Assembly: GCA_004154925.1 (NCBI GenBank)
Contig: QJNS01000163.1
Span: 62,001 to 126,000 of the forward strand
Length of the DNA: 64,000 nucleotides
Direction: 5' to 3'
DNA from: Monosporascus cannonballus
Lineage: Eukaryota > Ascomycota > Sordariomycetes > Xylariales
The position numbers and the translations under genes were made by a program. Below are positions 48,448 through 62,492 of this stretch, in pieces. Position 1 is the first letter of the stretch, and each line of letters begins with the position of its first letter. The notes beneath the pieces were generated by a model, which saw nothing but the letters and a program-made list of their open reading frames with translations, was not told where the DNA came from and searched no databases.

Positions 48448-48600
48448 GGCTAACCTCCGACCCCACATAATGAGTGACACTAACGATAAAGACGAGTTTT
48501 CAACAAAACGCGCGATATATAAAAATTCATAACAAATTAACAAAAATACTTGCAATGAAAAGACGAGTAAAACGTTAAATATCGTTTTATATTATCTCGA
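48448..48600 (+). mobile_element. End of a TIR transposon forming the island's right border
   Basis: Begins 'ggctaacctccgacccca' and continues 'aaaacgcgcgatatat'. It matches the inverted ends of the element at 60880-62437. The rest of the element to the right is degraded and I cannot find its other end. Base composition changes from normal to AT-rich exactly here, so RIP of this repeat defines the island edge. Confidence 0.65.
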
Positions 48601-50636
48601 AATAGGAATTTATTAATTGTTGAAGAATTAGTTTATATGATTTAAAAATATATAAAATAAGTAACATATTATAAAAAACTATTACAGGCCAAAGAAGTAT
48701 AAGCGCTACGAAAAGGACGTTAGGTTATCTACATATTATTCTTACGCAGTTATTATACGGTCGTTATGAGGTAATTATTATATCGTTAATTGCTTATTCT
48801 TCTTTTTAAAAAAAAGTAAATTTTAATTTAATTCTAAATATATCCGTATTATTTCTTTTATTTTAATTTACAGCATTATACAAATTAAAACTTCTTTATT
48901 TTAATCAAACTGTAAAGAGTAAATAAGATAATTACGAGTTTATATAACGAGAAACTGGTTATTTTTATTATCAAGCTTATTTAAACTTTCAAACTTAAAT
49001 TTATCTTATATATCTTATAGTAGCAGCTTAATAAATACGAAAATGAAATTCGGATATTAAACAATAAAAGTAACTATTTAAAAAAAGTGGCGATATATAT
49101 AGATATTCTTGTAAAAATAATAATATTTATAATAAAACTATAAATTTTAAATTTTTGAGCGCTATATTATATATTTTCAATAATGATGCAATAAATCTGT
49201 TATCAATTTTTTTCAAATTTAGTTTTGTAACATTTAATGATGATCTTATTATAATTGTTTTCGAAATTACTGTACTTTAAAATTATATACATTTAATAAA
49301 TTCGAATAGCAAGCTATTTGCGTTATTTATTAATCAATAACCTAAAATATAACTAAAAATAGCTAAAGTTTATTTAACTTACAGAATTTAAAAACGCTAT
49401 TTAGATTATACGAATTTTATAATTTAATTATATACAGATTTCGAAAATGAAAACTTTGATTATAATTTAATAAAATAAATCACGTATTAATATACACCGT
49501 ATATAATTTATTTGCACATATTTATTAGAAATTATAAAACAATAAAGAAATCGTAAAAACTACAATAGAAGATTTTCGTTGCATTTATTTTACAAATTAA
49601 CTTAATTTTAAGAAGGTTTTTTAAAGACACGCTTAAAAATATATTATAATAATCTCTTTTACGAATATAAATTTTAATAAAAGCAGAAATATATTTTTAA
49701 AATAATAATAATAAATGCTGATTTCAGGATAAACAGTTTGATTATACGGTTACGTTTTTATATAATTAATTTTGTATCGATAACATTTCTATTTGATGTT
49801 TTATATGCGACTTATAAAAAAGGTTTAAAAAATGAAATTATTATACTACATTTTCGTTTTAAAAACATTGATTATATTTAAGAAATTAATGTCTTTTTAA
49901 TATTTAGTAGTTAACGTTAAACGTATAATCATTTTAGAATCCGAGTCGTATAATAAATATACTTCTATTTTGTAAAAGGGGTTTATAACTATTACATAAA
50001 ATTTATTTTAAATATAAAAAATAAGTTCTTTGAAATTGAAATATTTTAAAAATACTTAAATAATAGCGAATATATTTAAAAAAATATATATGCGATTATT
50101 ACGTCGATTAAAGGGCGTATTTGATTTTTATACTAAATAATATATTTTATTTATAACGAAAAAGGATGTTTTTAAACCAATTATTTAAAAGTATTCGTAA
50201 TAGCCGTTAATACGAATCTTATATATAGCTTTTACTGATAATCCTTTTAGTTATATGTATATTATATTTTGAAAATGTGTAATACTAAAATTAATTTTTA
50301 AGCAACTTTATTACGATATAAGAAAATTTTAGCCTATAACTTTAAATTACAAATTCGGTTCCTATTAATGAAATAATAATGCATCGTTTCGTTCTTAATT
50401 AATTATTATTTAAAATTTAAATTCGATAGCTTGATAAAAAAGATTACGAAATAATCCTTTCGTTATATTTTTTTTTTAATAATTATTATGTTAATATTAT
50501 TAAAAGCAAAGGTTCAAACATTTATATCGAAGAAATGCGAAATTTATGAAAGGAAATGTTATAATAATTATACTAGATTTGGTTTTAAAAAAGCAATTAG
50601 TAAATTAATACAATATTTATTATTTAAATAATATAT
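48601..50636. other. AT-rich degraded DNA, no gene seen
   Basis: RIP-type sequence, probably the body of the TIR element and older repeats. No open frame. Confidence 0.5.
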
Positions 50637-51161
50637 TATAACAAAGTTATTATATATCTACCTAAAGATATACGCAGTATCCGAAATAAAATCTTGATTT
50701 ATAGGTAATAATAAGACGAGATATAATTTAGTAGTTTGTTCGCTAAAAGATTACTAAACGTTTCTTATATTAAAAAACGTTGTTTTCGACTCTAGGGTTG
50801 AATTAATAGTTAAAGATAGAAGATTAAGTAGGTAGGTATTTACAAAGAAAATTTAATTTTTATATATTCTTTTTTAACGAATATATCGTATATATATATA
50901 ATTTACGAAATTTAAACTAGATTATTTAGATTATTTAGACTATTTAGATTATTTAGATTATTTAGATTATTGAGATTATTTAGATTATTTAGATTATTTA
51001 GATTATTTAGATTATTTAGATTATTTAGATTATTTAGATTATTTAGATTATTTAGATTATTTAGATATGTTAAAAGCTTTAGTAGAAGTTTACCTCTTGC
51101 GAACTTACGTTAGGTTTTAAAAACAGTTTTTTTATGATCAAAACTCTGTTTTTTATAGTAC
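50637..51161 (-). repeat. LTR-B, reverse, with expanded minisatellite
   Basis: Reverse complement of 40559-40980: 'tatatctacctaaagata', 'gcagtatccgaaataaa', 'taataataagacgagata', and an end 'tttttatagta'. It is about 100 bp longer than other copies because of the 9-bp repeat at 50919-51066. A purine-rich tract (minus strand) adjoins its right side, as expected beside a 3' LTR of a minus-strand element. Confidence 0.75.
50919..51066 (-). repeat. 9-bp minisatellite (about 16 units) inside LTR-B
   Basis: Near-perfect tandem TAGATTATT, which on the minus strand is AATAATCTA, the RIP-altered form of the GGTAATCTG unit present about four times at 40657-40697. Only two units differ (GACTATTTA, GATTATTGA). 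Confidence 0.9.
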
Positions 51162-54100
51162 TATTTCCTTTTTCTAAGGATTATTATCTTAAAAATAAAA
51201 TCGATAGACGGCTTTTTTTATAATATCTTGCTTAGGGGTTTTTAATTGATTTTATTATAACAGGCTGCATTTAAAAAAATCTTCGTTTAAATTAACGCGA
51301 TTTTCGTAATAAGTGTATCGATTTAATTAAAAAGTTTAATATTAAGGGTTTTATATTTTGTCGTAATAAGGTTCAATAATCAGCTTTTTTAATAAAAGTA
51401 TCTTAAACTTAAAAATATTAATTATAGTGTTTTTTTATTATTAATTATATTAATATATTATAATAATCCGTAAAAGTTATAACATATTACTGTATTTTTA
51501 ATATAAATGTTATAATTTTTAATAATTATATTAGTTACTCGCTATAATTCTAAATTATTGTATTTCTTATAATTGTTTAACAAAATTTAAAATATTATAT
51601 GAATTATTGTGTAAAGGTTTTTAAAATTTATTCAAAATTATTTTTATTCTCTTCGAAAAATATCAACTTTTTTTCATATTGTAACAATTAAATATTTACC
51701 TTATTTTATAATTATTAAACCCTTTCCTATGTATTTACGTTTTGAAATTCTCGAAATCTAACTAAGAATTAAAAAATAGTTTTTTTATGTTTTACATATC
51801 TATAAAATACTATTTTCGTTAAAGTATAATATTTATATTTATATTTTATGAATTTTAAAAATATTTCTTTTCTTATTTAATATAATATATCTTTCAATAG
51901 AAGGTTCATAAAATAATTATCCAAACTTTTTAATACTTGTCTAATATTTAAATCATTTTAAATTCATTAGAGCCTTAATAATTAAAATAAATTTATAAAG
52001 ATTTCTTAATTTTATTTATTAAATATTATTTTTTAAAAACGTTAACAATTATCAACAATTCATTATTACAAATTGAATAGCAGCATTTTCTTTTTCGTAA
52101 TACTTTAAAATAATAAGTTATTAACTACTGCTTTTTATTTCTTGTTAATTACTTTTAAAATAACGCTTAAAGTATAATTTAAGGTATCTGTTTTTAAACG
52201 CTTTTTTATATCGCCTTTATATAATCTTATTATTAAAAGCTAAATAGTTTCGCGTTTAAATAATTTAAAAGATTTAGTTTGTTCTTTTAAAAATTCAAAC
52301 TTCTTTAAACATATTTCTAAATAATAAATTTTATTAATAAGTAGATTATATCCTTATATTTCTTAATTAGATTCCCTATATATTTTGTAAATCTTAAAAT
52401 GTTTTAAATATTTAAAACGTTATATTTTCTAAAAGTCGATCCATCAAAATCGAGATGCTGTGTATACTATATCCTTTTTACTAGATTAAGTTAAATATTT
52501 CTACTATATAAAGTTTAGAATATTTAAACGTTATATATTTTTGTATTTTTTTTCGTTAATCTGAATAAATAAATATATCGTCGGGATATACAAATATAAA
52601 TTTATCTACGATACTCTTAATCATAATTATAATTAGCCGCTAAAAACTTGCAAAAATATCAATAAGTCTTATAAATAGAACTCGACCTTTATAATATCGA
52701 TATATCGTTTAAAATATAGTAATAACGGTTCAGAAAATCGAATACGGTAAATCTTTATACTTTATTAATGTTTTTCTTTACGTTATTTATAAAAATAAAA
52801 ACATGTCTGTTTTTAATTATAATATTATCAAGTTATTCTAATTAAGTATATTTCACTAGATAATACTTTTAATTTAATAAATGTTTTATTTACAACTTTT
52901 AAATTTACGTATTTTAAATACTAAATCACTTAATAAAAATCAAAGGAAATTTGGTTTTAAGTTTAATTATATATTTCTTTTTAATACTTTTAACATTATA
53001 AAGCTTGTATAATAAATCTTATGAAATGTAATACACTATCGCTTCAACGAAAATATTTAATTATTTTACTAATTATATAAAAGTAATTTATAATTGTTTT
53101 TCTTGTATACTTTTTTAAACTTGTAATATTTCGAAAATATCGTAATAATTTAATCGAAAACTTATATCTTCTTAATTATATAACAAACTGTTTAATACTT
53201 CTTTTTAAATACTATTTTAATATTCTTAAATTCGAATAGAAAGATATTTAAGTTTTTGCAATATTCGTTTACTTTCATACTTAAACAGGTTTTCGTTTAC
53301 TAAAGCAAGTTATATAACTTTGATTTTATTTTTATAAAAGATTGAATATTTTTTATTACTATTAGAAAAATAAAATTACTTTATATTTTTTTAAGTCGAT
53401 TATAACTTTAACCGTTTTATTTTTATTTTAAAGTAAGATCTCGAATAGATTAAGTCTTTCTTTTTTGATTATATAAAAGTTTATATTAATAAACTTTTTC
53501 ATATCGTAATTTCATAACCTTATATTATTTTTGAATTAAAGTAATATATCTATAAAAAACCTTTTTATTTTCGAGTTTTTTTAGTAATATATTTATAACA
53601 ATAATTATTTATAAATTTATACTATTTCTTTCCACTTTACTAACATATATTAGTAATTATGTTTCTTTAATACGGCTTTCAATTTTATATTTTTTTAATT
53701 ATAAGGCTAAAGCTATAAACTTTCGAAAAAGTTATTCTTATATTTGAAAATTTGTATTAAACGTAAAATATTAAAAGATAATATAAATATCGATACGATA
53801 CAACTTTGTAATTCTATTTTAATTCGAGGTATAAATAGTAAAATTAAAGTATTTTAGCTAGGAAAAACCCTTTATATGTCTATATTTATCGTTGAGATTT
53901 ATGAACGTTATTTGTTTTATTCGAGTTAAAATTCGATATTATTTTTAAAACATAAATAAACTAAATAGGTATAGGCATAGGAGTCAAAAAATAATAGATT
54001 ATAAATAATATTTCGTGATTTTGGTAAAAAATATTATATATTTAACAAACTTAAAACGTTTCGAAAACAATTATATATAACTGCTAAAACCTAATTCAAA

Positions 54101-54666
54101 TTAACCGTATTTGTCGTATGTTTCTCACTTTTATATATCGAAATAGTAAATATATCTTAAATTTATAATTATCTTAAAAACCGTTTATTTTAAAGAATAC
54201 TTATTGACTTTAACGTTAAATTTAAGCAAATAACATAGTTTCTATATTTTAAAATATCGGTCTAAATTTAGATAATTATAACAATAACAAATTCTACTTA
54301 AAATAAAAGTTCAATTAACGTCCTCTTTGTTTCTATCGTGATAACTATTTTTTACTTAATCGCTTTATCCTTTTTTAAGATTTTCTTTATTAAGATAATA
54401 GCAGTAGTTTTTAAAAATACATCTTTTTGCTATAATTAAAACATTCGAAATTAAATTTATCTTTTTTAAGCTTCTTCGAAACGGTACTTACTTTCTTTTA
54501 AAAAAATTACTTTTGTTTTTTTTTAATTTAGCTATTGAAGTTCTTGTTATTACGTTGTTTACGAGGTTTCATTTTCTCGAAGTACTACTTAATAATCCGT
54601 CAATTAATAATAATAATTTTGTTAATGTATATTACGACAATATCAATTTTAAGTTTTATATATAAT
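51162..54666 (-). pseudogene. RIP-degraded gypsy pol between LTR-B copies
   Basis: On the minus strand, 52594-52559 reads F-V-Y-P-D-D-I-F-I-Y-S-D. This is the active-site block (Y-x-DD-I-x-I-Y-S) of a Ty3/gypsy reverse transcriptase, and it is preceded by 'SIVDKF' as in the family. The rest of the 3.5 kb is too mutated to annotate. Together with the LTRs at 50637-51161 and 54667-55055 this gives a 4.4-kb minus-strand element, shorter than a full gypsy, so internally deleted. Confidence 0.6.
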
Positions 54667-55055
54667 TGTAAAGAATTGGTTTTATATGTATCTAAAGCTA
54701 AAAGGAATATTCGAAAAGGGTTTTAATTTGCAGGTAATAATAAGATGAAAAATAATTCTTAGATTTATTCGTTAAAGGGATTTACTAACTTTCTATCGTA
54801 TTAACAAAAGATGGCTTTAATTAAAGGCTTAAATTAATAACGAAAAAGCGAAATTAAATAGATAGGTCTTGATATGGAAAATTAGTTAATTATATATATT
54901 ATGAGTTTTTTAATAAATATATTCTAAATTTATTAAATTATGTTATCTAAATTATCTTACGCGGTCAAAAGTCCAAACCAAAATTTAGGTATTACGAATT
55001 TAGGTTAAACTTTAAAAAGAGTTTTCTTAAAACGAAAACCCACATATTCGTAACA
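54667..55055 (-). repeat. LTR-B, reverse, RIP-degraded
   Basis: Starts 'tgtaaagaattgg', contains 'attcgaaaagggttttaatttgcaggtaa' (only the ends are quoted as landmarks), the 'taaattatcttacgcgg' repeat region, and ends 'cacatattcgtaaca'. A purine tract (minus strand) lies to its right. Shared between two head-to-tail minus-strand elements or the edge of the second one. Confidence 0.7.
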
Positions 55056-58000
55056 TTATTTCCGTTTTTTTAAAAAAGATTTTGTCCTATAGATAAAAAT
55101 AAAAAATAAAGTTTTTTATTCAGAAAGATAGTTAAGGTTTAATGAATTCTATTATACCAGAATATATTCGAAAAAACCCTTTTTTAACTTTATACAATTT
55201 TCGCGATATTCGCACTGATTCGATTTAAAACTTCGGTATACAAGCTTTTCCTTATTTCGATTATTTACGTTTCGGTAAAACTATTGATTTTTAAGTTTTA
55301 AAATACCTAAGTTATAATTATGTTATCCGTTACTAACGTTTTTTCTATAACGTTTTAACTATGAACTTTTTTTTAAAAAAAAGAAATGAAAAGGCGTTTA
55401 TAGAAAGAATAACGTAGGTTTAAAAATAAACTCTTTATATACGAAAAGGCCGTTAAAAATCAAAAAAATATATCGGTTAATTAACACAACTACAGCTTTA
55501 ACAAACCCTTTTTCTTTTTTTTTAAAAAAAAGTGCCGTAAAATATTAAAAACGAACTGAAGTTAGATGAATTAGAAAAATAAAAAAAATACAAAATAACC
55601 TCGTATAAAAAAGAATAAGTACGGCTTATTTCGAAAATAAATTTTATAGCAAAAATCTTTACCTATTTCAATTAGAACGATATAGAGTTAAATTTGAATA
55701 AAAACCCGTTATCACTTATAACTCTAGTTATATTAAAAACGGTTAATCAGAGTTTTAGTAGTAAACTCTCTTAACTAAATCCTTCGTATTTGTTAAATAC
55801 TTAAAAATTTTTTAAAATATTCTTTTTGTATAAGTAATTCTGTTATTTAATTAAATATTAAGTTTTAGTTTTAGCCGTTTTACTATCTAATGTCTTTTCG
55901 ATTTTATATTATTTTTACCATTTTCTATTTCTAATTTTCGTTTCAAACAACGGTTTTAAGAATTAATTTAAGTAAAACAAAATTTAAAACAGAAGACGCA
56001 TTCTTGCAATGTTAATAAATATTAATTAATAATTAATTTTAGAAATAGACTTATTAACTTTTAAAGAAATAAAATCTTTTAAACTTTAATTTATTACTAA
56101 ATTATTTAGATTTGATTTAATGAATATTAAGCGTTACGTTTTATTTTTATTAAAATGTGTAAACTTTATTTTTTATTACCATTAATCTTCTTATCTTGTT
56201 TATTATAATAATACGTTATTTCTTGCTAAACAAACTATAATTTAATTAAAAAGCATTTTTATATTATTTCGTTTTTCTTTACTAATATTTTTGTTTTTAG
56301 TACGGTAATAATATTTTCAAAAGCCGAACGTTAATATTCTCAATCAAGGTTATATATCGCCGTATATAAAAATATACTCATATTCTTGTTAATTGATATA
56401 TTTCAAATTATTTATTCCAATACTAAAAATTTTACTTAAGTATTTCATTAATAAATAAAATATTTTTAAAAGCCTTATTTTAATATTTACTTTAATCGAT
56501 TCGTTTATTTGTGTAGTTGAAAATCATATAATATTATAAATTTAAATTTAGCGTCCATTTGTCTAAATTAAGTTATATTTTTTTTATTTTTGAATATTTT
56601 TTAAATTCGCTTTACTTTAGAGATATTATCATATTTTAATTTAAAATCTATATTTCTGAAATTATATAATAAATCTTCTGATAGTATTTTTATACACAGT
56701 TTTGGTTTTCTTAAAAAAAAGTTTAACTTTTAATTTAGTGTTTAAATTATTATAATGTAATTAAACTATTTTTAAATAATATCGCTTTTTAAAACATTTA
56801 TTGTATTTGACAATAACTATATTTATTACTTTTAATTTTAAATATAGCTTTTTTCAGTTTGTTAAAATGTGTATTTAATATCGCACTTAAATAGCTTTTC
56901 CTGTTTTATAAATATTTTATACAACTTTAAGGTATATTTTTTTTAAAAATATTTAATAGTTTTTATTCTTATTATCAAAAAATAAAATTATTTCCAAATA
57001 TTAAATCGAATATATTTTTCAGGATAGTTTTTATATTATAACTCGATTTTATTTTATTGCGTGTTTTATATTATTTAAAACGTTTTATTAAAACGTCTTT
57101 TAATACTTTACATTAGAATGCTTTTAATATTTTTTACTTCACGTAATTTATTTTCAACAAAACCTTTTTATTTTCGAACTTCTCTTTAGGGTATTTAATA
57201 GAATAATTATTTAAATATTTATGCCGTTTTTGTTTACTTTATTAACAATTCAAAATAATCGTTTTCTTTTTATACAATTTTAAATTTTGTGATTTTTATC
57301 TTATACAACTAAAAACTTGAGACTTTATAGAAAATAACATTATATTTAGAAATTGATATTAAATATAAAATATTAAAGAAATAGCATGAGTATTGTTATA
57401 ATATAGCCTTTTTAGTATATTTAAGTATAGAATGTAAACAATAATATTTACAGTGTTTTAATTATTAGAAAACTTTATATATTTCTCGTTTAATATCATA
57501 AAAAGGTCTGTTGTATTCTGACTAAAAATTATTGTTTTTCTTTATCCGTTAATAAATCAAATAATATTTCTTATAACAAGTTTAATAAATATATAAAGCT
57601 TAAAGTATAACTATTCGTGACTATTAATATCTAGATAAACTTAGCCGAATTCGTTATTCGTACTTTTATATATCGAAATAACCAAAATATTTTAACTTTC
57701 TAATTATTCTAAATGTCGTTTATTATAGATAATACTTAGAGATTTTAATCTTAAAATCCTAGCATATAAAATAATTTATATACTTTAAAATATTGTTTTA
57801 AATAAAAGTAATCGTAACAATAATAAATTGTAGATAGAAAAAATCGAGTTAATTACTTTTGTTACCTTATTATTTACTTTGTATTTAACTTTTTTGGTCC
57901 TTTTTTAGAAATGAAAAACTTTTTTTCTTTTTTAAGTCTTTTATAACTAAAAAAATAATATTTACTTTTAAATGAGTTTTTTTAGTACATTTAAAATATT

Positions 58001-59188
58001 TTGTATTAAATAAAATATTTTAAAAAATCTCTTCGAGGCAGCAGTTATTTTCTTTTAAGGCTTACTTTTATACTTTGTAATTTGATTATTAAAGCCTTTA
58101 TCGTTTTTATTTTTAGTATGTTTTTTTCGGAATATTAATTTAAAATACGTCGATTAGTAATAATAACTTCATAAGGATATTTTATTAATAATTTCGTTTT
58201 AAGTTATATGGATAATAGATTCTTAATTTAATGTTTAATGCGTTTTAATAAAAATAGAATAATACATTTTTGGTTAAATTTAATGCAATCGCTAAATAAT
58301 TAAATTTAATAATATATTCGAATCTTAAGTTAATGAAAAATATAAAATTAATTAATAACATATTATACCTTATTTAATATTATAAATAATATTTGTATAT
58401 TTTTTTTTCGAAATGTTGCCAACTACTAAAAATTTAATTAATTATATCGAAAAAGTCGTTAATATATTTCTGGAAGCAATTCTTCATAAAAGCTGTGAAT
58501 TATAAATATATTTTCCTTCCAAATCACGGCGAAATAATAATTATTTTCTGATAGTTTTGTATAAAAAAATCGTTATACAGTTTAAGATAAAATATAAATT
58601 AAATCAGATACACCTTTATATCTATATTTTTATTATAAAATTTAGAAAAGCTTAATATATATTTTCATACCTGGCATTGTATTATATTTAAAATATAAGA
58701 TAATAATTTTACATATATGACTTGTACTAAATAATAATAAAATTAAAGCTTTTTATTATTAAATAAACTCAACCTTATTTTTAAAGTTCCGATCTTTGTT
58801 ATTAAAAACAATAATTTCTCGTTAAATTTTAACGTTTTTTAGCCCTTTTATTCAGCGTTTTACCTCTCTTTTTTCATTTTTATGCTGTTTTTACTCTAGA
58901 ATTTTAAAATTTTATAATACTTTTTGTAATAGTAAATTAATATTAACAATAGCTTTTTTAAAATCGAATTATAAATGGTTTTATATTATCGATTAACACA
59001 TATACTTTTTAATAAGAGATAACCTGTTTAATTCAAATATTAATCCTTTAATAATTAATAATAAAAACCGTATTTATTATTTATTTTTAATTATTGACTT
59101 GCAATGTCGTTTTTATTAATTTTAAAAAACAGGAAATTTATTTAGACTAGAAATTATTTGTAACCTATCAATTCAAGAAGCAATAAAA
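55056..59188 (-). other. AT-rich body between LTR-B copies
   Basis: About 4.1 kb of RIP-type sequence framed by same-orientation LTR-B copies, hence probably the interior of a second minus-strand gypsy element. No domain was clear enough to name. Confidence 0.45.
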
Positions 59189-59595
59189 TGTGTTATATTT
59201 ATTATATATTCCTTAAAAATGTAAGTAATATTTAAAAAAGATTTTAATTTATAGAGAATATTACAATCAAATAATGATCTTAAAATATATTTATTACAAA
59301 GACTTATTAAGGTTTCTATTAATTAAAAGCGATAACTTTAATTAAAGGATTAAATTATTAATTATAAAACGAAATTAAATAAATCGTTACTTATATAAAA
59401 AACTAATTTATTATACATCTTTCTACCTTTCAATAAATATCGTAAACCTGTTAAATTTGAATAATTTGGAGCTAATTACCTGAATTACTTAAATCACCTT
59501 AAATAGCCAAGAATTCCAGCCGAGGTCCAGCTGTCCCGAATCTACGTAAAGCTTGGAAGAGCGTTTTTCTTACGACAAAAACTCTTTCTATAACA
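59189..59595 (-). repeat. LTR-B, reverse, partly preserved
   Basis: Matches the reverse complement of 40559-40980. The stretch 59500-59570 ('agccaagaattccagccg', 'aatctacgtaaagcttgg') is much less mutated than the remainder. Ends 'tctttctataaca'. Confidence 0.7.
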
Positions 59596-60559
59596 ATAAC
59601 TCGTTTTAACTTGAGGTTTTACGCTATTAAAATAAAAGTAAAATAATACACTTTTTAACAGGTTCGAAATTACTGCTAACAGCTTAAATTTAGTAGTGTA
59701 TTCGAATAGTAACTTAGTTTAAGAGAAAAATTAAAATTATTTAGCCGTATACTACTTTTCACTTAAATTTTAACATAATACTTAAATCTTCTATTCAAAT
59801 ACCGAGTTTTACTAGTAATATAATTAATTATGTCCGAAATGTTGCGAAAAGAATTTTATAGATAGTCTCTTATAAAAAGTTCAAAATATAAAAAAGTCTT
59901 TTTAGTAAATGATTCGAAAATAATTATTATGTTCTAATACATCTTCGTTGAAAACATTTATAAAACTTAAAGTAAAACTTCACTTAAATTAAAAGAAACT
60001 TTCATATTGACAAATTTATTATAAAATTTAAAAACAATAATTTTTATCTTTTAACGTTTAGAAATTTATAATAAATAAAAAAACAAATATACTTTTATAT
60101 AACTAGCTTGCATCCAGTTATAATAAGGTTAAAGTTTTTAATTACTAGACGAATTTAGCTTTTTTTATTTTTAAAAGTCACATTTTCGTTATTAAAATAC
60201 ACAACTTTTTATCAATCAATAGATTTTTTTCGATATTTTTGTTTTATTTTGTATTTTTTAGTCTTATTAACTTTATTTATTTCAAACCTTTAAATCCTAA
60301 AAATAGTTTTATAGATATAAGTTATTAATTAATAAAAGTAAAGAGTTTTTAAATTAAGTTATAATCGATATTATATTTAGCATTTTATTTAACCTTTTAT
60401 CCTTTTTAGTATAATAGCGAAAGTGAAATATATTATTTTTAAACGTTATATTATAATATTTACTTTATTATAATTGACACAATTTATACTTAACTAAATC
60501 CGAAACTTCCAGCCGATTATTAATTAAGAAATTATTAAACTGTTACGAATTTATTCTAT
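59596..60559. other. AT-rich degraded DNA, no gene seen
   Basis: Nothing recognised. Confidence 0.5.
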
Positions 60560-60879
60560 ATATACTTTAAAAATAAATAATATCCAAAATAGAATTTTAA
60601 TTTGCTAATATTAATAAAGCAAAAAATGATTTAATAATTATTTATTAAAAAGGTTTAGAAACCTTTCTTATAATACAAAAACGATATTTCGAATTATAGA
60701 TTTAAATCAACCATTAAAAAGGAATTTTTTTAAAAAAATAACGATATTTAAAAAAGATAATAATTATATATTTTTGTTTCTTTTTATAAATATATCGCAA
60801 ATATATCTAAATTATCTAATCTAGTCAAGATTACTTAAATATTTAGATTAATTAAATAGATTAAAAATCTTCACCGGGA

Positions 60880-62437
60880 TGTAACTTAGAACCATATCTA
60901 ATGAATTACTCTAGCAATGAATACGAATTTTTACTATAACGCGCGATATAGAAAAATTAATAATAAAATAACAAACAAAACTGAAATAAAACAGTTTTTA
61001 GTTTTATAAACTGACCTGGTCTTTTATTCTTATAAATTACTTATATTACGTAATTACGCAATGTAGGCGGACAGCTTAAACGGAATAAAAGAAAAAATAC
61101 GAAGATATTTTAAAAGAATTCAAAAATATATAACATATATATAACAAAGCGTTTTAATGTATCAAATAAAATAATATTTGAATTAACAATATATTTAAAA
61201 ATAACTTAAATTAATGCGTTTTATAAATTTAGAATTTTAATGAAACATATTTAGTAATTTAGATTTTAAATCTTTTAATTATACCTTTTTACTAATACTA
61301 ATTGATTTAATAAAGATATATTTAAAAAAATTCATCTACATACTTTATATTTTACCAATAACTTTAAGTAACTGTTCCGTATTAATAATCAATTAATAGA
61401 ATATTTATTAATTTTATTTGTAATAATTGAGGTAAGCATTGATTTAGCATTTTTTAGTTATTTTTATTATTATTATCATCTGTTGTATTTATTTTTAATA
61501 TTTTTTTGTGTTTTATTAATTAAAAGTCTTAAAAATATTAAACGTATAATTGTCAAAATAATTAATATATACTTAAATAAAAGGGGGTTTAAAAAGTAAC
61601 TCAGTTTTATTTTCGTAAATATAAATATATAATTAACTAAAAATTAATTTCTATATACTTAATATGTAAAAGTTTTAAATATTATGATTTAAGAAAAAGA
61701 TATTATCATAATATTAATATGTTAAACCGCAACAAAAATTTATAATAATATAATATATTTTTTAAAAAAGCTGTAACATATGTTTTCGATAAATTTTATT
61801 ATATTCAGTATATTTTAGACATTTTTTAAAATATATTATTATAAAATATTACATTTTCTAATTTTTATGTATATATTATTTATGGCATATATAATATGAA
61901 AACTACTTTAGTTTTTAATTTTATTATTAAAATAATTAAAATATATTAATTAGTTTTTGAATTTATACTGAGCTAAAATTTTCCTAACTTTTCTAAATAT
62001 ATATTTATTTCGATAATTGTGAGAATACAGCCCCTATGAGGATAAGGCTGGTAGCCGACCAGCCACCGATCAGCCACCGACCCACTCACAAATATAAATC
62101 CACCATCTGGCAGCTAATGGGAAACGCCAGATGGAAGTAACCTAATACATTTACTTCTTAGAATCTGCTTTACGGCTGGTCGGAGATCGCCTCACCCAGC
62201 TCACAGCTGTCTATTATCTTACAATAATATATTTAGTTTTAAAAAATCTCCAAAAATATTTTTAAATATATGCCTAGTTGCATATATATAATATGACGTC
62301 TTTTATAGATGTATTGCCTTTATTTTATTATATATATTTCTGTTCATTTATTATTAATTTCTTTTATTGCGCGTTTTAGTAGAAATGTGTATTCATTGCT
62401 AGAGTAATTCATTTGGTGGGGTCGGAAGTTAGCTACA
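60880..62437. mobile_element. TIR transposon, about 1.56 kb, nested in an LTR and carrying a MITE
   Basis: Left end 60880 onward ('gtaacttagaaccatatc', 'aatgaattactctagcaatg', 'taaaacgcgcgat'-like) is inverted at the right end (62437 back to about 62350: 'gtagctaacttccgaccc', 'aatgaattactctagcaatg'). The inverted ends extend roughly 80-100 bp, long for small transposons and suggestive of a Mutator-like or non-autonomous element; the class is not established. The interior is AT-degraded without a frame. Without its MITE the element is about 1.35 kb. Confidence 0.65.
62027..62226 (+). mobile_element. Harbinger-like MITE, copy C
   Basis: 200 bp, same family as 9105-9312, with ends TTGTGAGAATACAG and, inverted, TTGTAAGATAA, flanked by TAA (62024-62026, 62227-62229). 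It lies inside the TIR transposon, which lies inside an LTR: a three-level nest. Confidence 0.85.
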
Positions 62438-62492
62438 ACGCTAGATTTTTAAAAATGTCTTCTTAAAATAAAAATATCTATACTCGCAATAA

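Larger units (their letters stand above)
60560..62492 (-). repeat. LTR-B, reverse, split by a TIR transposon
   Basis: Left part about 60560-60879 ('tttagaaacctttc', then the 'atctaatctagtcaag' repeat region) and right part 62438-62492 ('aacgctagatttttaaaaa', 'gtcttcttaaaataaaa', end 'tactcgcaata') together align to one LTR-B. The gap is the element at 60880-62437. Confidence 0.65.

Noticed and set aside
50919..51066. CRISPR array or telomeric repeat
   Set aside because: The units are 9 bp without spacers, do not match TTAGGG, and lie inside an LTR of a eukaryotic genome.
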